Shown here: positions 1 through 7,848 of the stretch, in pieces
Numbering within the stretch: the first letter of the stretch is position 1
How the letters are laid out: every line of letters starts with the position of its first letter
NCBI GenBank assembly: GCA_023955225.1
Contig: JAGSGJ010000037.1
Coordinates: 1-18,833, forward strand
Origin: Sulfurovum sp.
GTDB taxonomy: Bacteria; Campylobacterota; Campylobacteria; Campylobacterales; Sulfurovaceae
Direction: 5' to 3'
Length of the DNA: 18,833 bases
Notes under the pieces: generated by a model
Database searches by the model: none
What the model was told of the DNA's origin: nothing
Seen by the model: the letters and a program-made list of their open reading frames with translations, nothing else
Made by a program: the position numbers and the translations under genes

Positions 1-957
1 AAAGAGATGCCTTTTAGCATCTGGATATCCGGGACAAACGGTAAAACAACGACCACCCAAATGCTCACACACCTTATAGCCAAACGAGGTGCACTCAGCG
101 GAGGGAACATCGGTACACCTTTGGCAGACTTAGATACAAATGCCCCTATCTGGGTACTTGAAAGCTCTTCATTTGCCCTGCATCATACCCATACAGCATC
201 ACCAGACATTTACCTCTTGCTTCCTATCACTCCTGATCATTTAGACTGGCATGAAACACCTGAACAGTACGAAGCAGACAAACTCAGACCCTTACTGACC
301 ATGAAAGAGGGAGAACTCGCACTCGTACCAAAAGGGTTAAATCTTCCTAAGACACATGCCTATGTCGTCGAGTATGACAGTAACGCGTTTGTCGCAGAGT
401 ACTTTAAACTCGATAGCTCTCAGTTACGTTTCAAAGCAGCCTTTTTACAAGATGCCCTGCTCGCACTTGCTGTGACCAAAGTCCTTTTCGATGAAGCAGA
501 CTATGCCCTGATGAATACCTTTACCCTCGATGCCCATAGACAAGAAGAACTCAAAGATGCACAGGGAAGACTCTGGGTAAATGACTCCAAAGCAACCAAT
601 CTTGATGCCACCATACAGGCAGTCAAAGGCTATGCAGACAAGCATATTCATCTCATCCTGGGGGGAGATGACAAAGGGGTAGATATGACGCCTCTTTTTG
701 AAGTCATGGATCCACTTAACCTTACACTATATACTATAGGGGCAAACTCTGACAGACTTTCAGCCCTTGCAAAAACCTATAATATTAACACTGTAGGATC
801 ACAAACCATCCAAAATGCTGTCAAACAGATAGATGAAGTACATACGCTAGAGAGTGTCGCTCTCTTATCTCCTGCTGCTGCAAGTTTTGATCAGTTCAAG
901 TCTTACAAGCACAGGGGTGAAACTTTTATGGAATTGGTAAAAGAATTAAAAAAATGA
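1..957 (+). CDS. murD: UDP-N-acetylmuramoylalanine--D-glutamate ligase, 5'-truncated by window edge
   Basis: MurD adds D-glutamate to UDP-MurNAc-L-Ala with ATP in the cytoplasmic phase of peptidoglycan synthesis. The frame is open to base 1 (AAA GAG before the ATG at 7), and the Mur-ligase P-loop GTNGKTTTTQM lies only about 10 residues into the visible protein. In complete MurD it lies about 100 residues in, so the N-terminal UDP-substrate domain is outside the window and the ATG at 7 is an internal Met. Visible family motifs in order: P-loop, ESSSFAL, PDHLDWH, NDSKATN (catalytic and ligand contacts), GGDDKG, and the C-terminal SPAAASFDQF of the glutamate-binding domain. The combination NDSKATN plus GGxDKG separates MurD from MurC, MurE and MurF. 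The frame ends TAA at 957. The next feature, tRNA-Phe, has its own promoter. Confidence 0.95.
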   Translation, partial: KEMPFSIWISGTNGKTTTTQMLTHLIAKRGALSGGNIGTPLADLDTNAPIWVLESSSFALHHTHTASPDIYLLLPITPDHLDWHETPEQYEADKLRPLLTMKEGELALVPKGLNLPKTHAYVVEYDSNAFVAEYFKLDSSQLRFKAAFLQDALLALAVTKVLFDEADYALMNTFTLDAHRQEELKDAQGRLWVNDSKATNLDATIQAVKGYADKHIHLILGGDDKGVDMTPLFEVMDPLNLTLYTIGANSDRLSALAKTYNINTVGSQTIQNAVKQIDEVHTLESVALLSPAAASFDQFKSYKHRGETFMELVKELKK

Positions 958-975
958 TTTATATGTTGGTTTTAC

Positions 976-1040
976 TTGCCGATTTTTAAGTTTTAGCTGT
1001 TATAATTCTATCCACTTAAACAGACATCTTGTCTTTAAGT
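976..1040 (+). promoter_or_regulatory. tRNA-Phe promoter and folded 5' leader
   Basis: An extended -10, TGT followed by TATAAT (998-1006), is preceded by a weak -35-like TTGCCG (976-981, 19-nt spacer). Transcription would start near 1013. The whole predicted leader is an inverted repeat: ACTTAAA (1014-1020) pairs with TTTAAGT (1034-1040), and GACA (1023-1026) with TGTC (1030-1033). The stem ends one base before the mature tRNA 5' end. Promoter placement is inferred from consensus only. Confidence 0.6.
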
Positions 1041-1041
1041 T

Positions 1042-1117
1042 GGCTCGATAGCTCAGTCGGTAGAGCAAAGGATTGAAAATCCTTGTGTCGGGGGTTCGAT
1101 TCCCTCTCGCGCCACCA
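1042..1117 (+). tRNA. tRNA-Phe (anticodon GAA)
   Basis: A complete 76-nt cloverleaf with encoded CCA. Arms: acceptor 1042-1048 with 1107-1113; D stem GCTC/GAGC (1051-1054, 1063-1066); anticodon stem AAGGA/TCCTT (1068-1072, 1080-1084) with anticodon GAA at 1075-1077; T stem 1090-1094 with 1102-1106 and TTCGATT loop. The base 3' of the anticodon is A (1078) in an A-rich loop, the usual substrate of MiaA/MiaB, and miaB is in this window. One oddity: acceptor pair 4-69 is T1045 opposite C1110, a mismatch inside an otherwise perfect stem. The T stem also has one G-T wobble (1091-1105). Confidence 0.97.
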
Positions 1118-1191
1118 TTTCTTCAAAAATAATCATCAAAACCTTCAAACTTGTTAACCAAAACCCTAAAAAATAGATATTTTTCTTAACA

Positions 1192-1225
1192 TTAACGTCT
1201 TTTTACGTTAAATTTTTACTTTTTT
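1192..1225 (+). terminator. probable terminator after tRNA-Phe
   Basis: TTAACGT (1192-1198) pairs with ACGTTAA (1205-1211) around a 6-nt loop and is followed by two T runs (1213-1217 and 1220-1225). The stem is AT-rich but the shape is that of a Rho-independent terminator, and it would separate tRNA transcription from the porin promoter. Confidence 0.5.
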
Positions 1226-1311
1226 CGCCATATTATACTTATTAAAAACCCTACGTATACACGTTGTTTATATTAAATTATTAACTATTTGTTAACTAAT
1301 TATTAATCATA
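1226..1311 (+). promoter_or_regulatory. AT-rich region upstream of the porin promoter with phased TTAACTA repeats
   Basis: No gene is seen here. The stretch is very AT-rich and carries two direct repeats TTAACTA (1281-1287 and 1292-1298) spaced 11 bp apart, about one helical turn. Further TTAAC words occur upstream (near 1154, 1186 and 1192). It could act as an UP element or hold operator sites; no regulator can be named from sequence. Confidence 0.35.
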
Positions 1312-1341
1312 TTGACATTTTTCGCTAATTTATGCTATAAT
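1312..1341 (+). promoter_or_regulatory. porin promoter (consensus -35 and extended -10)
   Basis: A perfect -35 TTGACA (1312-1317), 18-nt spacer, and extended -10 TGC TATAAT (1333-1341). This is the strongest sigma-70-type promoter in the window, in keeping with an abundant outer-membrane protein. The ribosome-binding site AAGGAGA (1364-1370) sits 6 nt before the ATG. Confidence 0.85.
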
Positions 1342-1376
1342 ACGGTGTATTCAAACAAAATTCAAGGAGAATTACA

Positions 1377-2627
1377 ATGAAAAAAACATTATTACTTTCA
1401 GTAGTAGCATCAACAATGATTATGGCAGGTGGCGATATCGCTCCAGTTGAGCCAGTAGTAGAAGCACCAGTTGCAGCAGTATCTGCATGGGAATTTAGTG
1501 GAACAGCTGTAGCTTATTACCAAACAATGGATATGGGCACTCAAGATCTTTTCGATTCAGAGAGTTCACTTGGAAACACTGGTGTTCAACTTAGGGCAAC
1601 TAACGCTGATGTAGTTGCTGGTATCGGTGCTGGTATCGAAGTAAATGGTCTTGCAGAGTTGCCTTTTGTAGCTGATTGGTATTCTCAAAACCCTACAAAT
1701 GATTCGGATCACGCAGGTGGATGGATTTCTCAAGCTTATTTGACTTACGGATTTGGTAACACAAGCATTAAAGTAGGTCGTCAAACACTTCCAAAAGCAC
1801 TTTCACCGTTTGCTTTCTCTGAAAACTGGAACGTATTTGCAAATACTTTTGATGCAGCATTGGTTGTAAACACTGACATTACAAATACTGCACTAGTATA
1901 TGCATTTGTAAAATCTGCAAACTTCAATTCTCAATTTGGTATTCCTATGAACCAATTTGATGATCTTGGTCTTGCTCCTTTTGCAGAAGATGGTGTACAT
2001 ATGCTAACAGTACAAAACAAGTCAATCGCAGACTTGACATTGACTGGTACATGGTATTATGCAGCTGACTTTGCTGACGGTATAAATGATCTTAACATTC
2101 TTTGGGGTGATGCAGCTTATGATGCGGGTAGCTTCAATGTAGCTGTTCAAGGTGGACAAGTAACACACGATGCATTTGATATAGGTGGTAATGGTGACCA
2201 CAACTCATTCGGTGCAAAAATTGGAACTACATTTGCTGGTATCAATGCAGAAGTTGCATACTCAACAGTAAATGATGGTGGTCTTCTTGGTGTTGCAAGC
2301 GGTGGAGTAAACCTTGGTGGTACAACATCAGCACTTTACACAACTACGATTGCAGACGAGATATTCTTTGCTCAAGCGTTGAATTATGATGCTGATAAGT
2401 GGGTTGTAAGAGCTAACATGGATGCACTTGGTGGTAACATTTCTGCTTTATATGCAATGACTCAAGGTAATGATTTGTATGCAGGTGATGTTAACGAGTT
2501 TGACCTTGCTTACTCAGCAAACATAACAGACAATGTTGGTGTATCTGCTGTTTATGCAAATATTGATCCAGATCAAGCTACAGATTCAATGGATGTAGTA
2601 CGTGTGATCGCAAACTACAAATTCTAA
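1377..2627 (+). CDS. major outer-membrane porin, Campylobacterota type
   Basis: A 416-residue secreted beta-barrel protein. Residues 1 to about 17 form a Sec signal peptide (MKKTLLLSVVASTMIMA). A short Pro/Val/Glu/Ala linker (about 22-35) follows before the barrel begins at AWEFSGTAVAYY. The rest has alternating hydrophobic/polar strands with Gly, Asn and Asp-rich turns, few charged patches and no long helix. It ends in KF, a terminal aromatic typical of substrates of the BAM assembly machinery. The expected role is diffusion of small solutes, by analogy with Campylobacter major outer-membrane protein; substrate preference cannot be read from sequence. Strong promoter, near-ideal Shine-Dalgarno and T/A-ending codons suggest high expression. 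It is monocistronic, bounded by terminators on both sides. Confidence 0.85.
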   Translation: MKKTLLLSVVASTMIMAGGDIAPVEPVVEAPVAAVSAWEFSGTAVAYYQTMDMGTQDLFDSESSLGNTGVQLRATNADVVAGIGAGIEVNGLAELPFVADWYSQNPTNDSDHAGGWISQAYLTYGFGNTSIKVGRQTLPKALSPFAFSENWNVFANTFDAALVVNTDITNTALVYAFVKSANFNSQFGIPMNQFDDLGLAPFAEDGVHMLTVQNKSIADLTLTGTWYYAADFADGINDLNILWGDAAYDAGSFNVAVQGGQVTHDAFDIGGNGDHNSFGAKIGTTFAGINAEVAYSTVNDGGLLGVASGGVNLGGTTSALYTTTIADEIFFAQALNYDADKWVVRANMDALGGNISALYAMTQGNDLYAGDVNEFDLAYSANITDNVGVSAVYANIDPDQATDSMDVVRVIANYKF

Positions 2628-2654
2628 GAATCATTTCTTAAAATTTACTTGCTT

Positions 2655-2696
2655 TAGAGTTCAGGCTTTTGCCTGGCTCTATCTTCTCTTTTTCTT
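2655..2696 (+). terminator. Rho-independent terminator of the porin gene
   Basis: TAGAG plus CAGGC (2655-2666) pair with GCCTG plus CTCTA (2671-2681) across a small internal loop, with a TTTT loop. A pyrimidine/T-rich tail follows (2682-2696). It lies 27 nt after the porin stop. Confidence 0.8.
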
Positions 2697-2752
2697 AAAT
2701 TTTTCATATTATATCCTTACTCCTTACCACAATATACTCCATTAACAAGTTA

Positions 2753-2761
2753 TGCTATAAT
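2753..2761 (+). promoter_or_regulatory. extended -10 promoter for rimO-tilS
   Basis: TGC TATAAT (2753-2761), the same extended -10 as the porin promoter, but no recognisable -35. Predicted start is about 20 nt before the rimO ATG. The Shine-Dalgarno is weak (AAAGAA, 2778-2783). Confidence 0.6.
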
Positions 2762-2788
2762 CTCAAAAATTTACATTAAAGAATTATT

Positions 2789-4102
2789 ATGAGTAAAAAA
2801 CTACATCTTGTCAGCCTAGGCTGCACCAAAAACCTTGTCGACAGCGAAGTGATGCTTGGCCGTCTTAAAGAATATGAGATCACCGATGACAATGCAGATG
2901 CGGATGTCATCATCGTAAACACTTGTGGTTTCATCGATGCTGCAAAAGAAGAGAGCATCAACACTGTACTCAACCTGCATGACGAACGCAAAGAAAACTC
3001 CATTTTAGTCATGAGTGGATGTTTGACAGAACGTTACAGAGAAGAACTTCAAGCAGACATGCCTGAGATAGACATCTTTACAGGCGTCGGTGACTATGAG
3101 AAGATCGATGAGCTCATCGCTTCTAAGCAAAGTACCTTTTCTCCGGAAGTCTATCTTGCTACTGAAACTTCGGGAAGAGTCATCACAGGGTCTAACTACC
3201 ATGCCTACATCAAGATAGCAGAAGGGTGTAACCAGGCTTGTTCTTTTTGTGCCATCCCGAGCTTTAAAGGAAAGTTACACTCTCGTTCTCTTGCTTCCAT
3301 CATCAAAGAAGTAGAAAATCTTGCAGCGCAAGGCTTTTATGACTTCTCTTTCATTTCTCAAGACAGCTCTAGCTACGGACGTGATATGAAGTTAAGTGAC
3401 GGGCTGATAGACCTCATCAAAGGCGTAGAAGCCATAGAAGGTGTAAAGTCTGCGCGTATCTTGTACCTCTACCCTAGTACGACTACATTTGCACTCATCG
3501 ATGCTATTGCAGACTCAAAGGTATTTCAAACCTATTATGACATGCCTATACAGCATATAGACGACTCTGTACTCAAAACGATGAAACGTGGTTTTGGTGA
3601 GAAAAAAACCATAGAACTGCTTGAGTATATGAAAAGCAAACCTAATGCTTTTTTACGTACCTCTCTCATAGCAGGACACCCCGGTGAAAGTGATGAAAGC
3701 TTTCAAAAACTGTGCAACTTTATGGAAACATTTGAGTTTGACAGATTTAACACTTTCCATTACTCTAACGAAGAGACTACCTCTGCTTACAACCTAGAGC
3801 AAATAGATGTAGAGACTATCGACCAAAGAGCACAAACACTTGGGGCTATAGCAGAAAAAAACACACTTGCTTCACTAGAGAAAATGGTCGGTCAAACTGT
3901 GACTGTTGTCATCGATGGTGAAAGTGATGAACATGAGTACCTGCTTTCAGCAAGACCATTGATCTGGGCAGTCGATATCGATGGTGAGATCCTCATCAAT
4001 GATACTTCTGATCTACCTGTTGAATACGGGAAAAGATATGAGGTAAAAGTGACTGAATTAGTAGGTAATCAATTACTTGCAACACTCATTAAAGCGCTTT
4101 AA
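2789..4102 (+). CDS. rimO: ribosomal protein S12 methylthiotransferase
   Basis: RimO is a radical-SAM methylthiotransferase that modifies an aspartate of ribosomal protein S12. At 437 residues it has family length. The N-terminal UPF0004 domain carries the second-cluster cysteines C12, C46 and C78; the opening SLGCTKNLVDSE is diagnostic for RimO, against ETLGC.MN in MiaB. The radical-SAM cluster motif CxxxCxxC is C147, C151, C154 in EGCNQACSFCAIP. A TRAM domain closes the protein (from about residue 365). It begins MSKKL, as does miaB in this window; the two are paralogues. tilS follows after 8 nt, so the two genes are probably cotranscribed. Confidence 0.95.
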   Translation: MSKKLHLVSLGCTKNLVDSEVMLGRLKEYEITDDNADADVIIVNTCGFIDAAKEESINTVLNLHDERKENSILVMSGCLTERYREELQADMPEIDIFTGVGDYEKIDELIASKQSTFSPEVYLATETSGRVITGSNYHAYIKIAEGCNQACSFCAIPSFKGKLHSRSLASIIKEVENLAAQGFYDFSFISQDSSSYGRDMKLSDGLIDLIKGVEAIEGVKSARILYLYPSTTTFALIDAIADSKVFQTYYDMPIQHIDDSVLKTMKRGFGEKKTIELLEYMKSKPNAFLRTSLIAGHPGESDESFQKLCNFMETFEFDRFNTFHYSNEETTSAYNLEQIDVETIDQRAQTLGAIAEKNTLASLEKMVGQTVTVVIDGESDEHEYLLSARPLIWAVDIDGEILINDTSDLPVEYGKRYEVKVTELVGNQLLATLIKAL

Positions 4103-4110
4103 CTTCCAGT

Positions 4111-5091
4111 ATGTTAACCCTTGATGTCTCACACCTAAAAGGAAAAAAGAACTTATTGGCTTTTTCTGCAGGTGTGGACTCCACTGCCCTTTTCTTTTTA
4201 CTCTTAGAGCACAACATCCCTTTTGACATTGCTTTAGTCAATTATGGTACAAGAGACAACAGTGACGTAGAAGAGTCTCATGCAAAGGCTTTAGCCAAAC
4301 AGTACCATCTCACCTGTCACACCATCAAGGCACCATCCTTTACAGCACACTTTGAACAAAATGCCAGAAACTTTCGTTATGACTTCTTTAAAAAACTCAT
4401 CGAAGCACAGCACTATGATACACTCCTCACCGCACACCAGCTAAACGACCAGCTTGAATGGCTTCTTATGCGACTCACCAAGGGGGCTGGTGTTTCCGAA
4501 CTCATTGGGCTCGAAGAGGTAAGCAAAAGAGAGAACTACACTTTAGTGCGTCCACTGCTTAAGTACAGTAAAGAAGAATTACTGACTTATCTACAACATA
4601 ACAAATACCCTTACTTCGTAGATGAGAGCAACAGTGATGAAAAATATGAGCGTAACCTTTTCAGAAAGCATTTTTCTGATCCTCTTATCTCAGAGTACAA
4701 AGAAGGAATCAAGAGAAGTTTTGACTACCTCAAAGCTGACAAGAAGCAGATAGAAGCGAATTTTGCATACATCTACGCTCAAAAAGGGTTACGTGTCATT
4801 AAACTTCATACCCTCCATGCAAAAGCCAAAGCCGCTGACCTTACACTCAAAGAGCTGGGTTACTTACTCTCTGCATCCCAACGAAAAGAAGTAGAAAATG
4901 AAGAGAGCTTGGTCATAGGTGGGAAATGGGCAGTATCGCTTCAAGATGACTTACTTTATATTGCACCCTACCTTACGACTGATATGCCTAAAAAGTTCAA
5001 AGAGGCCTGCAGGGTCTTGAAAATACCTTCTAAAATACGTGCCTATTGTTTTGAGGAAGATATCGATATACGATCACTACAATTCATCTGA
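4111..5091 (+). CDS. tilS: tRNA(Ile)-lysidine synthase
   Basis: TilS uses ATP and lysine to convert C34 of the CAU-anticodon tRNA-Ile to lysidine, so that it reads AUA. The N-type ATP pyrophosphatase PP-loop is SAGVDS at residues 19-24, with Ala where most families have Gly (SGGxDS). Later come TAHQLNDQLEWLLMRLTKGAG (the conserved H-x-x-D-Q region, about 110-130) and VRPLL. At 326 residues this is the short form lacking the full C-terminal extension of the E. coli enzyme. No good Shine-Dalgarno precedes the ATG; its position 8 nt after the rimO stop suggests translational coupling. The last 15 bp overlap the 3' end of the convergent recombinase gene. Confidence 0.92.
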   Translation: MLTLDVSHLKGKKNLLAFSAGVDSTALFFLLLEHNIPFDIALVNYGTRDNSDVEESHAKALAKQYHLTCHTIKAPSFTAHFEQNARNFRYDFFKKLIEAQHYDTLLTAHQLNDQLEWLLMRLTKGAGVSELIGLEEVSKRENYTLVRPLLKYSKEELLTYLQHNKYPYFVDESNSDEKYERNLFRKHFSDPLISEYKEGIKRSFDYLKADKKQIEANFAYIYAQKGLRVIKLHTLHAKAKAADLTLKELGYLLSASQRKEVENEESLVIGGKWAVSLQDDLLYIAPYLTTDMPKKFKEACRVLKIPSKIRAYCFEEDIDIRSLQFI

Positions 5092-5916
5092 TGCCAAGGG
5101 ATGTGCTTTCATATACTCTTGCATTTTTTTCACAGATCCAAGCTTCGTATAGACTTGTGTCGTTGCCATCGTTTCATGTCCAAGCAGTTCGCTCACATCA
5201 GAGATACGCGCACCGTTATTGAGTAAATGTGTGGCAAAAGAGTGTCGTAGTTGATGGGGTGTTACTTTCAAACCCTGTGCCTTAAAAAGTTTTGTAAGGA
5301 TATAACGCAATTGTGCGCTGTTCATAGGTGCATTGCCTTTTTCAAACAAATACTTTTTAGGAGACCTTCTTCTTACATACAAGGTAATGAGTTTCTGTAA
5401 AGCATCCAACAAAGGCAACTCTCTTACCTTATTACCTTTACCGTGAATCTGTACCCATCCCTCTTTAATATCTTCAAGTTTAAGCATACTCAGTTCAGAA
5501 ATACGCAACCCTAATCCATAAAGCATGGAAATCAGCAATTTCTCTTCTAAATTTGCTTGATTCAATACCTCTTCTATGTATGTCTCTTCGATGGGCTTAG
5601 GGAGGCTCTGAGGTACCTTTATGGACTCATCTCCAATCAGTTTTATACTCATATGACACTGATCTTCCAGATACTTTATAAAGGAGCGTACTGCTGAGAG
5701 TTTTTTCACAATGGTTTTTTTATGATTTTTAACAATTTTAAAACGAAAAGGGGTGATATCTACTACAATGAAGCCATCTTCTTCATAGACATGACTCTCT
5801 TCGAGCATTTGTCTCAATGCTATCTCATACGTCACGATAGAAGTTTCAGAATAACCTCGTACATCAAACAAATAATTCAAAAACTCCTCAGATGCCTCTT
5901 GAAGTTTCTCATTCAT
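5077..5916 (-). CDS. Xer-family tyrosine recombinase (XerC/XerD-like)
   Basis: A 279-residue site-specific recombinase with an N-terminal SAM-like core-binding domain (about 1-95) and a C-terminal catalytic domain. All six catalytic positions are present: R138 (GLGLRISEL), K160 (HGKGNK), H221 and R224 (HQLRHSFATHLL), H247 (LLGHE) and nucleophile Y256 (VYTKL). The likely role is resolving chromosome dimers at a dif-type site. Campylobacterota usually rely on a single longer recombinase, XerH (about 350-360 residues), so whether this is the dif recombinase or a second Xer is open, and no symbol is given. It is third in an apparent miaB operon, starting 3 nt after the acyltransferase stop. No attachment site, cargo or phage genes are nearby, so it looks like a housekeeping gene. 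Confidence 0.88.
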   Translation of the reverse strand: MNEKLQEASEEFLNYLFDVRGYSETSIVTYEIALRQMLEESHVYEEDGFIVVDITPFRFKIVKNHKKTIVKKLSAVRSFIKYLEDQCHMSIKLIGDESIKVPQSLPKPIEETYIEEVLNQANLEEKLLISMLYGLGLRISELSMLKLEDIKEGWVQIHGKGNKVRELPLLDALQKLITLYVRRRSPKKYLFEKGNAPMNSAQLRYILTKLFKAQGLKVTPHQLRHSFATHLLNNGARISDVSELLGHETMATTQVYTKLGSVKKMQEYMKAHPLASDEL

Positions 5917-5919
5917 CTC

Positions 5920-6540
5920 TTAACCTATGCTATGTTCTAACATTTTAGAATGAAGATGCTCTTTTGCCTCATCAAACTCCATACCATCAAGGGAAATACT
6001 TTGCATGTAAAACTCTACTGTAGTAAATGGCTTTGGTATGACAAATTTATCCCAACTGTTCACCTGCCAAAATTTTTCTGTAGTAAAATTCACGATTAAA
6101 ATGGGTAACTTACTCTTCAACGCTAATCCAATAGCCCCACTACTTACCGTATGTCTAGGTCCCTTAGGTCCATCTGGAGTAAGAAGTACTTCTTCACCTT
6201 TTTTAACACTACGAAATGCCTGAAGTAGTACTTTCTGGGCACCCTTTCTACTAGAACCCCTCAAGGGTCGGATACCGAGCAATTTAAGTGTGCCTGCGAT
6301 GAGTGCTCCATCAAAATGCTGAGAGATGATAGCCGAAGCCGGATGTTTTTTGTGTATATATCTATAGGCTTGAGGACTCATAAAGAGTTCACCATGCCAA
6401 CACACACAAATATGCTGTTCTTCCCCTACGGGAGTAATAAAATGAAATTTCTTAGAGGTTGTAAACCAAATAATACGCATAAGTATATAAGCAAAAGGAG
6501 GAATAATAACACGCCCTATTTTCCGAAAAAAAATTTTCAT
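5920..6540 (-). CDS. lysophospholipid acyltransferase family protein (DUF374)
   Basis: A 206-residue membrane-associated protein related to the acyltransferases that add fatty acyl chains to lipid A precursors or lysophospholipids. A hydrophobic N-terminal segment (about 8-27) probably anchors it to the inner membrane. Family motifs: WHGELF (candidate catalytic H49), SQHFDGALIA (73-82), then GIRPLRGSSRKGA and TPDGPKGP (121-128), the hallmark of the DUF374 branch. The acceptor lipid is not known; lipid A or envelope lipid remodelling is inference. Its Shine-Dalgarno (AAGG) overlaps the miaB stop codon 9 nt upstream, so it is likely coupled to miaB. Confidence 0.85.
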   Translation of the reverse strand: MKIFFRKIGRVIIPPFAYILMRIIWFTTSKKFHFITPVGEEQHICVCWHGELFMSPQAYRYIHKKHPASAIISQHFDGALIAGTLKLLGIRPLRGSSRKGAQKVLLQAFRSVKKGEEVLLTPDGPKGPRHTVSSGAIGLALKSKLPILIVNFTTEKFWQVNSWDKFVIPKPFTTVEFYMQSISLDGMEFDEAKEHLHSKMLEHSIG

Positions 6541-6549
6541 TTAAAAACC

Positions 6550-7848
6550 TTAAACAAGCACTCCATCAAGTGCACCCCGAGAGGTTTTAATAACTTTAAC
6601 ATCTACTATTTTACCCAAAAGCTCTTCACTTCCTTGCACAAAAAAGAGTTTACCATCATCGGAACGTCCGGAGACCTTTCCGTTAGGTTTTAGTTCATCA
6701 AAATAGACTTTATGCACCTTATCTAACTGGGCATCCATAATCTCATCCAGGATTTCAGTATGTCGTGCCTGAAGACGGGTCAGTCTGGCACCTGCAAGGG
6801 CATTATCTATTTGATTGTCAAACTCTGCTGCTTCTGTATGGGGACGAGGAGAGTACTTAAAGGAGAACATCTGTTCAAAACGTACTTTTTCAAGTACATC
6901 CATCGTATCTTCAAAGTCTGCATCGCTTTCACCTGGAAAACCAACGATCACATCCGTAGAGATGGTTGCTTCTGGGCAAAGTGTACGTATCTTTTCACAA
7001 CGATTGATGAAGTTCTCTTTACTATAACCTCTTTTCATCTCTTTAAGCAGTGAAGTTGAACCACTTTGCAAAGGAACATGTATCTGCTTACAGATCTTAG
7101 GATTTGATGCGAACTCTTGGATAAATGCATCATCCATATGTAAAGGGTGAGGAGAGGTAAATCGAATACGCTCTAAACCTTCTATTTTAGAAATTTTTTG
7201 TAACAATTGCGTAAAGTCACATCTCTCTTCAGAAGAGCCAAATCGTCTTCCATAGTTGTTTACATTCTGCCCAAGAAGCATCACTTCCTTTGCACCTGTA
7301 GCTACCGCTTTTTTTATCTCTTGCACGATAAGATCAGAGGGGATAGATATCTCATCTCCACGTGTTGCAGGCACGATACAGAAGGTGCAGGACTTATCAC
7401 ATCCTATAGAGATATTTATCATCGCCTTAAATGGATTACTTCTGTACTCACCAAAGGCATACGTACTTTCATCAAAGTCTGTACTGACTTCTACTGCATG
7501 TTTTTTATCGACCACTTCAGTGATCTTGGATACATTTCTTGCACCCAACACAAAATCTACAGAAGGCGCACGCTTGATGATCTCATCACCTAAGTGAGAT
7601 GCTGTACAGCCTGTGACACCTATTTTGGCAGAGGGTTTTTTGTGTTTGTTAAATACACCGATCTCAGAGAAGAGTTTTGCCACAGGCTTTTCTCTTACAG
7701 AACAGGTATTGATGATGATAAGATCAGCATCTTTTAAATTTTCAGTGATTTCGTAGGATTCTTTTTGGTTCAGTTCTGCGATCATATGTTCGCTATCACG
7801 AACATTCATTGCACAACCAAGTGTTTCTATAAATAATTTTTTACTCAA
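6550..7848 (-). CDS. miaB: tRNA-2-methylthio-N6-dimethylallyladenosine synthase
   Basis: MiaB is a radical-SAM enzyme that methylthiolates i6A37 in tRNAs reading UNN codons, including the tRNA-Phe encoded at 1042. The 432 residues carry the UPF0004 cysteines C12 (ETLGCAMN), C49 (INTCSVREK) and C81 (VTGCTA), the radical-SAM CxxxCxxC at C150, C154 and C157 (GCDKSCTFCIVPATRG), and a C-terminal TRAM domain ending near residue 430. ETLGC.MN.RDSE separates it from RimO. It heads a minus-strand group with the acyltransferase and the recombinase. The Shine-Dalgarno is weak (AGAAAGA). A 103-nt hairpin-rich spacer separates it from the nuclease gene upstream. Confidence 0.95.
   Translation of the reverse strand: MSKKLFIETLGCAMNVRDSEHMIAELNQKESYEITENLKDADLIIINTCSVREKPVAKLFSEIGVFNKHKKPSAKIGVTGCTASHLGDEIIKRAPSVDFVLGARNVSKITEVVDKKHAVEVSTDFDESTYAFGEYRSNPFKAMINISIGCDKSCTFCIVPATRGDEISIPSDLIVQEIKKAVATGAKEVMLLGQNVNNYGRRFGSSEERCDFTQLLQKISKIEGLERIRFTSPHPLHMDDAFIQEFASNPKICKQIHVPLQSGSTSLLKEMKRGYSKENFINRCEKIRTLCPEATISTDVIVGFPGESDADFEDTMDVLEKVRFEQMFSFKYSPRPHTEAAEFDNQIDNALAGARLTRLQARHTEILDEIMDAQLDKVHKVYFDELKPNGKVSGRSDDGKLFFVQGSEELLGKIVDVKVIKTSRGALDGVLV

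Noticed and set aside
5077..7848. Mobile element or genomic island marked by the tyrosine recombinase
   Set aside because: The neighbours are miaB and an envelope acyltransferase in tight operon spacing; no attachment-site repeats, tRNA junction or base-composition change is visible.
2789..7848. Recent duplication producing rimO and miaB
   Set aside because: Shared MSKKL start and architecture reflect the ancient methylthiotransferase family; each has its own diagnostic motifs and the DNA sequences are not closely alike.
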